In this document: positions 8,679 to 16,974 of the stretch, one piece after another
Layout: the number at the start of each line of letters is the position of its first letter
How positions within the stretch are numbered: the first letter of the stretch is position 1
Assembly (NCBI RefSeq): GCF_014647875.1
Contig: NZ_BMQA01000002.1
Coordinates: 62,001 to 126,000, forward strand
Reading direction: 5' to 3'
Source of the DNA: Streptomyces brasiliensis
Lineage (GTDB): Bacteria > Actinomycetota > Actinomycetes > Streptomycetales > Streptomycetaceae
Length of the DNA stretch: 64,000 nucleotides
Made by a program: the position numbers and the translations under genes
The notes under the pieces: model-generated
Told to the model about the DNA's origin: nothing
Database searches by the model: none
The model's input: the letters and a program-made list of their open reading frames with translations, nothing else

Positions 8679-9467
8679 TCAGACGAGCGACCCGTAGAGG
8701 CCGGGGCGGCGGTCCTTCAGATACGGGTTCGCCTCGCGGGAAGCGGCCAGGAACGCGGGGTCCACGTCGGCGAGGACCAGGTCCTCGGCGCGTCCGGCGC
8801 GGGTGCGGGCGATGCCGTCGGGGCCGGCCAGGACGGACAGCCCGACGAAGTCGAACTCGCCCTCGGCGCCTACCCGGTTGACGTACGCCACGTACATCTG
8901 GTTCTCCCAGGCCCGTACCGGGACGAGAGACTCGGCGACGAACTGGAACGGGTGCATCTGCGCGGTGGGCACGAGCAGGAGGTCGGTGCCCGCGAGGGCG
9001 TGGGCGCGGACGTTCTCCGGGAACTCGACGTCGTAGCAGATCATCAGGCCGACGGTGAGTCCGTTCAGCTCGGCCTGGACGACCGGCTGCTCGCCCGGCG
9101 TGAAGTGGTCGCGCTCGAAGCAGCCGAAGAGATGGGTCTTGCGGTAGTTCGCGAGGCGGCTGCCGTCGGCGGAGATCAGCTGGGCGGCGTTGTACACCGT
9201 CTCGCCGGCGCGCTCCGGGTAGCCGTAGGCGATCGCCAGGCCATGCCGGGCGGCGGTCTCGGCGACGGCGTCCGCGGAGTCGCCGTCGACCGGCTCGGCG
9301 AGGCGGTCGATGCCGTCGCCGATGGCGTAGCCGGTCAGGAACATCTCCGGTGTGGTCAGCAGCGCGGCGCCCGCGGCGGCGGCACGGGCCGCGGCCTCGT
9401 CGAGGACCTTGAGGTTCTCGACGACGGAGCCGGGGCGGCCGGAGCTCTGGAGCAGGGCGGTGCGCAT
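8679..9467 (-). CDS. Carbon-nitrogen hydrolase (nitrilase superfamily amidase)
   Basis: A 262-residue single-domain member of the nitrilase superfamily. The complete Glu-Lys-Cys triad is visible: E41 in TTPEMF, K110 in NYRKTHLFG and C144 in LMICYDVEFPE. Such enzymes hydrolyse amides or carbamoyl groups in the cytosol. Its start is supported by GAGG seven bases upstream. It is the first gene of a two-gene unit with the amine oxidase, so a natural role is to hydrolyse the amide that enzyme makes, for example indole-3-acetamide to indole-3-acetate. Other aliphatic amides are equally possible. Confidence 0.85.
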   Translation of the reverse strand: MRTALLQSSGRPGSVVENLKVLDEAAARAAAAGAALLTTPEMFLTGYAIGDGIDRLAEPVDGDSADAVAETAARHGLAIAYGYPERAGETVYNAAQLISADGSRLANYRKTHLFGCFERDHFTPGEQPVVQAELNGLTVGLMICYDVEFPENVRAHALAGTDLLLVPTAQMHPFQFVAESLVPVRAWENQMYVAYVNRVGAEGEFDFVGLSVLAGPDGIARTRAGRAEDLVLADVDPAFLAASREANPYLKDRRPGLYGSLV

Positions 9468-9667
9468 GCGTGATCCTCGCCGGTACGGAAGGGGGGGTGG
9501 GGGCCAGATAGACGGTACGGTCGGCGGACTCGGCGGACAAGAAGGAGCCGTTGCGCGCCGGTGAGCGGATCGTTGCGTGCACGACGGGTCGGGCGGCGAT
9601 TCGTTGCGCGGGCCTCCATCGCGGTCGGATCTCCACTGAGGCGCAGGTCACAGCGAGGGTGGTCGGC

Positions 9668-9955
9668 TTACAGCTCCCGGAGCCGCTCGACGATCTCGCA
9701 CAGCAGCCCGGGCTGGGCGGCCGGGCCGTCACGAAGGGCCCGGCGGGGGCTCGTCGATGCGGACCGGGCCGGCCTCGGCGAGGTCGCCGAGCAGCACACG
9801 GACGACGGTCAGCGGCAGATCGGCGTCGGCGGCCGGCTCGACGACCGGCCGGGGGCCTCGACGGACCACGCCGAGCAGGGCAGCGAGGGCGTGGTCATTG
9901 CGACGCTGCCGGACGATCAGTTCTTCGGCAGCGGCCGTGTCAAGGAGCCCCTCAG
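9668..9955 (-). pseudogene. Decayed DUF742 (conservon cvnC-like) gene
   Basis: The minus strand encodes ADLPLTVVRVLLGDLAEAGP followed by VRIDEPPP, the C-terminal winged-helix core of DUF742 proteins, and then stops. After a one-base shift in the G/C-rich run near 9738-9745 the usual family ending continues as PAAQPGLLCEIVERLREL and a TAA. No ATG, GTG or TTG start exists upstream in frame before the previous stop, and the N-terminal half is not recognisable. DUF742 proteins are normally the third gene of conservons, next to a sensor kinase, a roadblock protein and a small GTPase; none of these is here. It is best read as a relic. Limits are approximate. Confidence 0.55.
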
Positions 9956-10073
9956 GTGCCGAAGTTCTCGCCCACCGCTCCTGCCCAGTGAGCAGGGGTG
10001 GGTCCTGGACCCATGCCCTGGCACTGGGCGGAAGCCACCGGCCCGGCTGGGGTTGCTGTCGGTGACCCCGTCG

Positions 10074-11540
10074 TCAGGCCGGTGACCGGAAGCCGAACGA
10101 CGTGAGCACGGCCGCGTGGTCCGAGGGCCAGTCGTTGCCCGCGACGTCGGGCCAGGGGCGCGGAGTGCCCGTGACGACCGTCCGGGAGTCGAGCACCGTG
10201 AGGCCGCGGTGCAGGACGAAGTCGATGCGGTCCTGCGGCTCGGGGCGCCTGCTGCCGTCCTCGTGGAACGGGTGGATCGGCGACCAGGTGTGACCGGGCT
10301 CGGCGACCGGGTCCGGGTGGGCCTCCCGGTAGGAGTCGCGCAGCCCCGCCTCCTGGGCGGCCTTCGTCACGGGCCACTGGACGTCCGGCCGGTCCAGATG
10401 GGACGGGGAGTTGAAGTCGCCCACCAGGACGACGGGTACGGCGTCGTCGGCCGCCTCCGCGATCCGGCGCAGGGTGTCCCGCATCTGCGCGAGGCGCACC
10501 TCCTCGTGCGCGACGAGATCCGCTTCCCCGAGCCCGTCGAAGGCGGCTTCGTACGGGCCGTACGGCGTGTAGTCGAGGTGGACGGTCCACACGTCGACCT
10601 CGCGGCCGGGGGCGATGCTGATGCGCACTCCGGCGGCCCCGTAGAAGCCGACGTCCGGGTCGCCGAAGCGGGCGGTCAGGGGATACCGGCTGATGACGCC
10701 GAGGTTCTCCCCGGCGCGGTGGTGGTGCCAGCCGAGGGCCTCGGCCAGTTCCTGGGCCGCCGTACCGGCCGTCTCCTGGAGGCCGACCACGTCCGCGCCG
10801 CTCTCCGCGATCACCTTGAGCTGCTTGGCCCGGTGGTCGTCGACCGGGCTGCCGCCGAGCCACAGGTTCCAGGACATGACGCGGAGTTCGGGCGCGACCA
10901 TCGACGACAGCTCCTTGGGGGTGACGGCGACGAGGCTGTCCCGGACGGTTCTGCCGGGTGCCGCGTCGATCGGGGCGAGGGACGGCACGGCCAGCACGGT
11001 GCAGCCGGCCGCCTCGGCGGACGCGACGCCGGTCTCGGTGTCCTCCACGGCCACGCACGCCCTCGGGTCGACGCCCAGGGCACGGCAGGCGGCGAGGTAG
11101 GGGTCGGGGGCGGGCTTGGTGCGTTCGGTGTCGTCAGCGGTGACGGAGACGGCGAACCGGCCGGGCCCGAGTGCCTCGAGCACGAGGTCGGCGACGGCGC
11201 GTGGGGACGCCGTGACCAGGGCGGTGGGGACGCCGGCGCGGTCCAGGGCGGTCAGCAGCTCGAGGGCGCCGGGGCGGGGCACGATGCCGGTGCGGACGCG
11301 GTCCGCGAACTCCCGGTGCAGGTCGGCCGCCAGCTCCGTGGCGGACCTGCCGGTGGCCGCGCGGAGCCAGCGCGCGGTGTGCTCGACCGGGCGGCCCAGA
11401 ATCTCCGGCTGGTCGGCCTCGGTCAGGGGGCGCCCGGCGATCTGTGCCACCGCCTCCCACCACAGGCGCTCGGTGTCGACGAGCGTGCCGTCCATGTCGA
11501 ACAGGACCGCCTGGAGCGGGAGTCGGGGGTGGGGGGTCAC
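10074..11540 (-). CDS. HAD phosphatase fused to an endonuclease/exonuclease/phosphatase domain
   Basis: A 488-residue two-domain protein from a GTG start preceded by GAGGAAAGG. Residues 1 to about 210 are a haloacid dehalogenase-like phosphatase: LFDMDGTLVD (Asp15, Asp17), the TASP motif, KPAPDPYL and VEDTETGVASAEAAG. Residues about 218-488 are a Mg-dependent EEP domain: VMSWNLWLGG, GLQET, VVLVGDFNS, DRIDFV and WPSDHAAVL, all catalytic motifs intact. There is no stop between the domains. An internal ATG at residue 214 has AAGGAG nine bases upstream, so the EEP part might also be made alone. It is last in the ABC importer unit. Cleavage of an imported phosphodiester and then of the monoester is a plausible joint role (inference). 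Confidence 0.85.
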   Translation of the reverse strand: MTPHPRLPLQAVLFDMDGTLVDTERLWWEAVAQIAGRPLTEADQPEILGRPVEHTARWLRAATGRSATELAADLHREFADRVRTGIVPRPGALELLTALDRAGVPTALVTASPRAVADLVLEALGPGRFAVSVTADDTERTKPAPDPYLAACRALGVDPRACVAVEDTETGVASAEAAGCTVLAVPSLAPIDAAPGRTVRDSLVAVTPKELSSMVAPELRVMSWNLWLGGSPVDDHRAKQLKVIAESGADVVGLQETAGTAAQELAEALGWHHHRAGENLGVISRYPLTARFGDPDVGFYGAAGVRISIAPGREVDVWTVHLDYTPYGPYEAAFDGLGEADLVAHEEVRLAQMRDTLRRIAEAADDAVPVVLVGDFNSPSHLDRPDVQWPVTKAAQEAGLRDSYREAHPDPVAEPGHTWSPIHPFHEDGSRRPEPQDRIDFVLHRGLTVLDSRTVVTGTPRPWPDVAGNDWPSDHAAVLTSFGFRSPA

Positions 11541-11554
11541 GTTGTCACCTTTCC

Positions 11555-12631
11555 TCACTTCTGGGTACGTTCCGCCACCAGCACCGGCCGCTCGGGCAGC
11601 GACACGCGCACGGCGGCTCCGGCGCCGAGCCCAGCGGCCTCGTGGGCGGGCAGGTCGGCCTTGGCCTCGGTGCCGTCGGCGAGCCGGACGGTGGTCCGGA
11701 CGACGGCGCCCAGGAAGGACGTGGCGACGATCCGTGCGCCGCCCTGCTCGTCGGCCGCCACCCGTACGGCTTCGGGCCGCACCAGCACGTCCACCGTCCC
11801 GTCGGGCACCTCGCCGTCGGCGGGCAGCCGCTGCCCGAGCACCTCGACCGTGCCGTCCTTCAGCTCGCCCGGGATCCGGCTCATCGTGCCGACGAACTCG
11901 GCGACGAACGCGGTGGCGGGCCTGCCGTACAACTCGGCCGGTTCGGCGCACTGTTCGAGCCGGCCGGCGCGCATGACGGCGACCCGGTCGGCGACGGAGA
12001 GAGCCTCCTCCTGGTCGTGCGTGACGAACAGGGTGGTGATGCCCAGCTCCCGCTGGAGGCGGCGGATCTCCTCGCGCAGGGTCAGCCGCACCTTGGCGTC
12101 CAGCGCGGACAGCGGCTCGTCGAGGAGCAGCACGCGCGGCCGCAGGGCGAGCGCGCGGGCCAGCGCTATGCGCTGCTGCTGGCCACCGGAGAGCTGGTGC
12201 GGGAACCGCTCGCCCTTGTCGGCGAGGCCGACGAGCTCCAGCAGCTCGGCGGCGCGGGCCCGGCGCTGCGCCGTACGCACCTTGCGCATGCGCAGCCCGA
12301 AGGCGACGTTGTCGACGGCGTCCAGATGCGGGAAGAGGCTGTACGACTGGAACACCATCCCGGCGTCGCGCCGGTGGGCCGGGACATGGGTGACGTCCTG
12401 GCCGTCGACCAGTACGGCGCCGGAGTCGGGGTGTTCGAACCCGGCGAGCATGCGCAGCGCGGTGGTCTTGCCGCAGCCGGACGGGCCGAGCAGCGCCAGG
12501 AACTCCCCCGGGCGCACGGCCAGATCGAGTCCGTCGAGGGCGACGGTCGGTCCGAACTCCCGGCGCAGGCCGCGGAATTCGACGGTGGCGGCCTGATCCG
12601 TGGCGGCCTTCTCGAGTGTGGTGGCGGTCAT
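11555..12631 (-). CDS. ABC transporter ATP-binding protein (PotA/FbpC type)
   Basis: A 358-residue ATPase with Walker A GPSGCGKTTAL, Q-loop VFQSYSLFP, signature LSGGQQQRIALARAL, Walker B VLLLDEPLSALD and a C-terminal TOBE-type domain. This is the architecture of ATPases powering importers for polyamines, iron or 2-aminoethylphosphonate. The start at the ATG giving MTATTLEKAA was chosen over a longer upstream frame that overlaps the preceding permease. It lies 4 bases downstream of that permease and 14 bases before the HAD-EEP gene, so all are likely co-transcribed. The substrate is set by the binding protein at 14335-15492 and remains unknown. Confidence 0.92.
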   Translation of the reverse strand: MTATTLEKAATDQAATVEFRGLRREFGPTVALDGLDLAVRPGEFLALLGPSGCGKTTALRMLAGFEHPDSGAVLVDGQDVTHVPAHRRDAGMVFQSYSLFPHLDAVDNVAFGLRMRKVRTAQRRARAAELLELVGLADKGERFPHQLSGGQQQRIALARALALRPRVLLLDEPLSALDAKVRLTLREEIRRLQRELGITTLFVTHDQEEALSVADRVAVMRAGRLEQCAEPAELYGRPATAFVAEFVGTMSRIPGELKDGTVEVLGQRLPADGEVPDGTVDVLVRPEAVRVAADEQGGARIVATSFLGAVVRTTVRLADGTEAKADLPAHEAAGLGAGAAVRVSLPERPVLVAERTQK

Positions 12632-12635
12632 CGGT

Positions 12636-13454
12636 TCATCCCCAGGACGAAGCGGTTCGGGTACGCCCGCCGGCACCGGCGAGCGCGAGGAGCAGGGCCC
12701 AGGTGACGAGCAGGCTGAGCACGGACACGGCGACGGACATCTGGGCCTGGGAGCCGCCGACGTTGTAGATCCACACGGCGAAGGGCTGGAAGCCGAGCAG
12801 CCGGGCGACGGTGAACTCGCCGAGCACCAGCGCCAGGGTGAGGAAGGCCGCGTTCAGCAGCGCCCCGCGCAGATTGGGCAGGACGGCCCGCACGAGCGAC
12901 TGCGGCCACGACGCGCCGCAGCTGCGGGCGGCCTCGACGAGGGTGCGCACGTCGATCGCGCGCAGCCCGGAGTCCAGCGCCCGGTACACGAAGGGCAGCG
13001 CCATCACGACGTACGCGAGGACCAGCACGACGGGGAAGCTCGGGTTCTGGATGGCCACGAACGTCTGGAACAGAGGGGTCCGCGACAAATGGTCGGGGCC
13101 CCACTTCAGGACGGTCGCGATGCCGGCGACGAACGCGATCGGCGGCACGACGAGCGGCAGCGAGCAGATCACCTCGACGACCGGCCGCAGCTTCGGCGCG
13201 CCGAGCCGCAGCGCGACCACGGCGGGCACCATCAGCAGCAGCACGGCGGCGATGGTGGCGGCGGCCAGCTCCAGCGACAGCACCAGGCTGGAGAGGAAGC
13301 CGTCGGTGGACAGGATCTGGGTGTAGGCGTCGAACGTGACGCCCTGCCCGGGCACGTCGACCGTGAAGACAACGGACGCGCCCAGCGGCACCAGGAAGTA
13401 CAGCGCGGCGAGGCCCAGCACGGCCCATCGCCACGGAGTCAGGCGTCGAGCCAT
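12636..13454 (-). CDS. ABC transporter permease, second subunit
   Basis: A 272-residue integral membrane protein with about six hydrophobic helices. The binding-protein-dependent transport signature for the ATPase coupling helix is visible as EAARSCGASWPQSLVRAVLPNL. The ATG (complement of 13452-13454) gives MARRLTPWRW and overlaps the end of the first permease by 16 bases, as expected for translational coupling. It pairs with that permease to form the channel of the importer. It belongs to the PotC/PhnV-like group of permeases by length and order; the substrate is not evident. Confidence 0.9.
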   Translation of the reverse strand: MARRLTPWRWAVLGLAALYFLVPLGASVVFTVDVPGQGVTFDAYTQILSTDGFLSSLVLSLELAAATIAAVLLLMVPAVVALRLGAPKLRPVVEVICSLPLVVPPIAFVAGIATVLKWGPDHLSRTPLFQTFVAIQNPSFPVVLVLAYVVMALPFVYRALDSGLRAIDVRTLVEAARSCGASWPQSLVRAVLPNLRGALLNAAFLTLALVLGEFTVARLLGFQPFAVWIYNVGGSQAQMSVAVSVLSLLVTWALLLALAGAGGRTRTASSWG

Positions 13455-14338
13455 CGGGCGCTCCGTCGTTGCAGGGGCAGGTACACGGCCATGACCAGGC
13501 CCGCGACCAGGACCATGTCGAGGCTGAGGGCGAGGGCCACGTTCTCCTGGCCGATCAGCACGTTGCCGGAGATGGCGTCGGCGATCTGCAGGGTCACCAG
13601 CGGCACCGCGCTGCCGACCATCGCGGCGGCGGTGGCGTACGCCGCGAAGGCGCTGCCGAACAGCAGGACGAAGCCGCCCATGAGGGAGGGCGTGAGGACC
13701 GGCAGGGCCACGTGCCGCCAGTACTGCACGGAGGTGGCGCCGTTGTTGCGGGCCGCCTCGCGCCACTGGGAGCGCAGGCCGTCCAGCGCCGGGGTGATGG
13801 TGAGGACCATCAGCGGGATCAGGAAGTAGAGGTAGACGATCACCAGGCCCCAGAAGCTGTAGAGGTCCCAGCCCTTGTCCGCGAGGCCCAGGTGCACGGT
13901 CAGCACACCGGCGTTGCCGAGCGTGGCCACGAACGCGAACGCCAGCGGCACACCGCCGAAGTTGGCCAGGACGCCGGAGGCGGTGAGCACGGCCTCGCGC
14001 AGCGCACGCGAGCGCGAGGTGACGACGGCCTGTGCGAGCGGCAGCCCGAGCACGGCCGCGAGCGCTGCGGAGATCGCGGACAGCTTCACACTGCCCAGGA
14101 GGGCGGTGAGGTACGGCCCCTGCAGCGAGGTGCTCAGATTCGCCGCCGTGTACGAACTGGCTCCCGTCGCCTGGTCCTTGACCGTGAAGGCGCCGTTCAG
14201 CATGGCCACGGCCGGGATTCCGAAGGCGATCGCGGTGAAGACCAGCAGCGGCAGCACCGCGAGCCAGCCGGGGGCGTGGCGCCGCCGCTTCACCGAAGCG
14301 GTCGGCGCCACGTCCGCGCGCGTGAGGGCGGCGGTCAT
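13439..14338 (-). CDS. ABC transporter permease, first subunit
   Basis: A 299-residue membrane protein with about six helices and the coupling motif REAARNNGATSVQYWRHVALP. The ATG overlaps the stop of the solute-binding protein in an ATGA arrangement, so the two are translationally coupled. The N-terminus is cytoplasmic and basic (KRRRHAP) before the first helix. Together with the downstream permease and ATPase it forms a PotB/PhnU-like importer. Nothing in the sequence restricts the substrate. Confidence 0.9.
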   Translation of the reverse strand: MTAALTRADVAPTASVKRRRHAPGWLAVLPLLVFTAIAFGIPAVAMLNGAFTVKDQATGASSYTAANLSTSLQGPYLTALLGSVKLSAISAALAAVLGLPLAQAVVTSRSRALREAVLTASGVLANFGGVPLAFAFVATLGNAGVLTVHLGLADKGWDLYSFWGLVIVYLYFLIPLMVLTITPALDGLRSQWREAARNNGATSVQYWRHVALPVLTPSLMGGFVLLFGSAFAAYATAAAMVGSAVPLVTLQIADAISGNVLIGQENVALALSLDMVLVAGLVMAVYLPLQRRSARWLDA

Positions 14339-15492
14339 CCGGAGACGGCCTTCGCCCAGCCCTGCGAGAGGACCGTCTTGGCCTTGTTCTGCTGGTCCTC
14401 GGTCGGGAAGGAGGGCGTGCCGGTGACCGCCGGGAGCTTGGCGGCGGCCTTGTCGAGGGTGCCGGCCTTGTCCAGGGCGGGCATCAGGACCGGGCGGGCG
14501 TAGCCCTTGAGCCACAGGTTCTGGCCCTCGGCGCTGTACAGGTACTCCTGCCACAGCCGGGCGGCCGCCGGGTGCGGGGCGTCCTTGGTGATGGCCTGGG
14601 AGTAGTACTGCGCGTACTGGCCGTCGGTGGGGATGGCGACCTTCCAGTCCACGCCCTTGGAATTGAACTCGTCGGCGTAACCGGCGTTCAGGTAGTCCCA
14701 GTCGATGCTGATCGGCGTCTCGCCCTTCTCGACCGTGGCCGGGGTGGACTCGACGGGGGTGTAGTTGCCGTTCTTCTTCAGCTCGGCGAAGAGGTCGAGG
14801 CCGGGCTGGATGTCGTCGAAGGAGCCGCCGTGCGCGAGGGCGGCCGCGTACACGCCGCCGAAGGCCGAGCCGGACTTGGTGGGATTGCCGTTGAGCGCGA
14901 CCTGGCCCTTGTACTGCGGCTCGAGGAGGTCCTTGAAGGTGGTCGGGCACTCCTTGACGCGCTTGGCGTCGCAGCCGATGGAGATGTAGCCGCCGTAGTC
15001 GTTGTACCAGCGGGCCTGCGGGTCCTTCTGGCCCTCGGGGATGTCGGCGAAGGAGGTCACCTTGTACGGCGCGAGCAGCCCCTGCTGGGCGGCGCTGAGC
15101 GCGAAGGAGCTGCCGAGGTCGAGGACGTCGGGGGCGCGGTCCTGGCCCTTGCGGGAGGTGACGGCGTTGATCTCGTCCTGGCTGGAGCTGTCGGGGCTCT
15201 CGTCCTCGATCTTGATGCCGTACTTCTTCTGGAAGCCGTCGATGATGGCGCCGTAATTGGCCCAGTCGCGGGGCACCGCGATGATGTGCAGCGCGCCCTC
15301 CTTCTTGGCCGCCTCGACCAGGGCGTCCATACCGCCGAGGTCGGCGGCGGAGGCGGCGGTGGCGGCGCTCTTGCCGTCCTTGGTGGTGGTCGACGCTTCG
15401 TCGGGGGCGGCGCCACAGGCGCTCAGTGCGAGCACGGCTACGGCGGCGAGGGAGCCGCCAAGGACGGCGGTTCTCGGCAGGGACACGGTCAC
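14335..15492 (-). CDS. ABC transporter solute-binding lipoprotein
   Basis: A 385-residue exported lipoprotein. A short hydrophobic signal ends in the lipobox LSAC (Cys26 when the GTG at 15492 is used; GGAG stands five bases upstream; a second in-frame GTG at 15486 is possible). The mature protein is a type 2 periplasmic-binding fold, with the conserved VEAAKKEGALHIIAVP start and DVLDLGSS, like proteins that bind putrescine, ferric iron or 2-aminoethylphosphonate. It heads the importer operon and faces the GntR regulator. A palindrome 42 bases upstream (15534-15551) may control transcription. Given the phosphatase-type enzyme at the operon's end, a phosphorylated compound is a reasonable guess for the ligand. 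Confidence 0.88.
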   Translation of the reverse strand: MTVSLPRTAVLGGSLAAVAVLALSACGAAPDEASTTTKDGKSAATAASAADLGGMDALVEAAKKEGALHIIAVPRDWANYGAIIDGFQKKYGIKIEDESPDSSSQDEINAVTSRKGQDRAPDVLDLGSSFALSAAQQGLLAPYKVTSFADIPEGQKDPQARWYNDYGGYISIGCDAKRVKECPTTFKDLLEPQYKGQVALNGNPTKSGSAFGGVYAAALAHGGSFDDIQPGLDLFAELKKNGNYTPVESTPATVEKGETPISIDWDYLNAGYADEFNSKGVDWKVAIPTDGQYAQYYSQAITKDAPHPAAARLWQEYLYSAEGQNLWLKGYARPVLMPALDKAGTLDKAAAKLPAVTGTPSFPTEDQQNKAKTVLSQGWAKAVSG

Positions 15493-15533
15493 GGTCTCTC
15501 CAGGAGTACGCACGAGGGTGAGGTGGTACGAGG

Positions 15534-15551
15534 AACTTGTCTGAACAAGTT
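15534..15551. promoter_or_regulatory. Perfect palindrome, candidate GntR (HutC-type) operator
   Basis: AACTTGT and ACAAGTT flank CTGA, a perfect 7-base inverted repeat in the divergent region between the importer operon and the GntR gene. HutC-type GntR proteins bind sites of the form CTTGT-N-ACAAG, which this matches. It is a strong candidate site for the regulator at 15704. Confidence 0.7.
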
Positions 15552-15703
15552 GGCCCCAGTACGCCCGTCGCGGGTGTCCTGTTCGTAAACACCGACGAAA
15601 CCCTTGCCCCTGATTCCCTGCACAATCACGGCTGACACGAATCACCGGTGAACGTCGATTAGGCTGATCACGCTGTGCACAGCCGCCTACTCAGAGGGGA
15701 AGC

Positions 15704-16444
15704 ATGACGGCGCGACACGAGGAGATCGCCGACGAACTGCGGCGGGCCATCGACCGCGAAGAGTACACAGTCGGCAGTCGGCTGCCCGCGGAGACGGAAC
15801 TGGCCGCGCACTACGGCGTCTCCCGCGGCACCGTCCGGCAGGCTGTCGCCGCCCTCACCGCCGAGGGGCTCATCGGCTCCCGCCAGGGCGCCCGCCGCGT
15901 GGTGCTCACCAGCCGCCGCAGCCAGAGCTTCGAGGAACTGCGCAGCTTCGCCCAGTGGGCGCGGGCGATGGGCCGCGAGGCGACGGGCCGTGTGGTGCTC
16001 CAGGAGTACCACACGGCGACCAAGGAGGACGTGGTCCGCCTCCAACTGCGCGAGGGCACACCGGTGTTGCACGTCCTGCGCGTGCGTGGCCTGGACGGCG
16101 AGCCGGTGCTCCTGGAGCGCACCGTGTACGCCGACTGGATCTCCCCGGCGGTCGAGGCGATAGAACCCGACTGCCCGTCGGTCACCCAACGCCTGTACGA
16201 CGAAACGGGGTTGGTCTTCGCGTACGGCGAGCACGTCATCGACGCGGTGGCCGCGGGCGCCCAGGACGCCGAGCTGCTCGGCGTCCGCCGCACGAGCCCC
16301 CTGCTGCGGGTGCGCCGGGTGACGACGACCCGCGAGGGCCGCCCGGTGGAATGGTCGGACGACCGCTACCGCTCGGACGCGGTGAGCTTCAGCGTGCACA
16401 ATTCGATCGGGAACAACGCGCTGGCACGCAAGACGGCCGAGTAG
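15704..16444 (+). CDS. GntR-family regulator, HutC subfamily (UTRA domain)
   Basis: A 246-residue protein with an N-terminal winged HTH (RLPAETELAAHYGVSRGTVRQAV, quoted in two parts: RLPAETELAAHYG then VSRGTVRQAV) and a C-terminal UTRA ligand-binding domain from about residue 85 (TPVLHVLRVRGLDGEPVLLE, near residues 120-139; RRTSPLLRVRRVTTT). HutC-type proteins are effector-released repressors. The start is preceded by GAGGGG. It is divergent from the ABC importer/HAD-EEP operon, with the ACTTGT...ACAAGT palindrome between them, and is the obvious regulator of that operon. The effector is probably the imported compound or a product of it. Confidence 0.9.
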   Translation: MTARHEEIADELRRAIDREEYTVGSRLPAETELAAHYGVSRGTVRQAVAALTAEGLIGSRQGARRVVLTSRRSQSFEELRSFAQWARAMGREATGRVVLQEYHTATKEDVVRLQLREGTPVLHVLRVRGLDGEPVLLERTVYADWISPAVEAIEPDCPSVTQRLYDETGLVFAYGEHVIDAVAAGAQDAELLGVRRTSPLLRVRRVTTTREGRPVEWSDDRYRSDAVSFSVHNSIGNNALARKTAE

Positions 16445-16467
16445 GGCCGGACTTCCCAGGGGGCCGT

Positions 16468-16926
16468 ATGGATCTCGCAGGTATCGCCGCGCTGCCGTAC
16501 GTCGACGAACATGCCACGCTCGTCGCGGCGGAGCCCGACGCCGTGTGGAACCGGACGGCCGAGGTCCTGGACCGCGCCTGGACCCGCCCCCGAGCCGCCC
16601 GCTACGCCCGCCTGGTCGGCTGCGCCGACAAGGCGGCGTCCGGCCCACGGCCGCTCGCGGTGGGTTCCACCGTGCCCGGCTTCCGCGTGGTCGCCGCGGA
16701 CCCCGGCCGCAGGCTGGTGTTCGCCGGCGGGCACCGCTTCTCGACGTACGCGCTGACGTTCCGCCTCGAACCCGAGGGCCCGGGCCGCACGCGCCTGCGC
16801 GCCGAGACCCGGGCCGCCTTCCCCGGTCTGTCCGGGAGGCTCTACCGGTGGCTGGTGATCGGCACGGGCGGGCACGCGGCGGGGATGCGACGACTGCTCG
16901 CCACGATCGCCCGTGGGTCCCGGTGA
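16468..16926 (+). CDS. SRPBCC-family protein
   Basis: A 152-residue small protein with the spacing and hydrophobic pattern of the START/Bet v1-like (SRPBCC) fold: an N-terminal strand with DEHATLVAAEPDAVW, a middle part with PGRRLVFAGGHRFSTYAL and a long C-terminal helix. Such proteins bind hydrophobic ligands or act as small enzymes; no catalytic residues are evident. It starts 24 bases after the GntR stop on the same strand, so the two may be co-transcribed, but no functional link is apparent. Confidence 0.65.
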   Translation: MDLAGIAALPYVDEHATLVAAEPDAVWNRTAEVLDRAWTRPRAARYARLVGCADKAASGPRPLAVGSTVPGFRVVAADPGRRLVFAGGHRFSTYALTFRLEPEGPGRTRLRAETRAAFPGLSGRLYRWLVIGTGGHAAGMRRLLATIARGSR

Positions 16927-16974
16927 GCCGGTTGCGCCCGGGGAGGAAGCGGCTCAGCGAGTCATCGGTCCGGC

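Noticed and set aside
12636..13766. A longer form of the second permease starting upstream
   Set aside because: The extra 104 residues are Arg-rich and hydrophilic and overlap the first permease; the ATG at 13454 gives a normal permease start.
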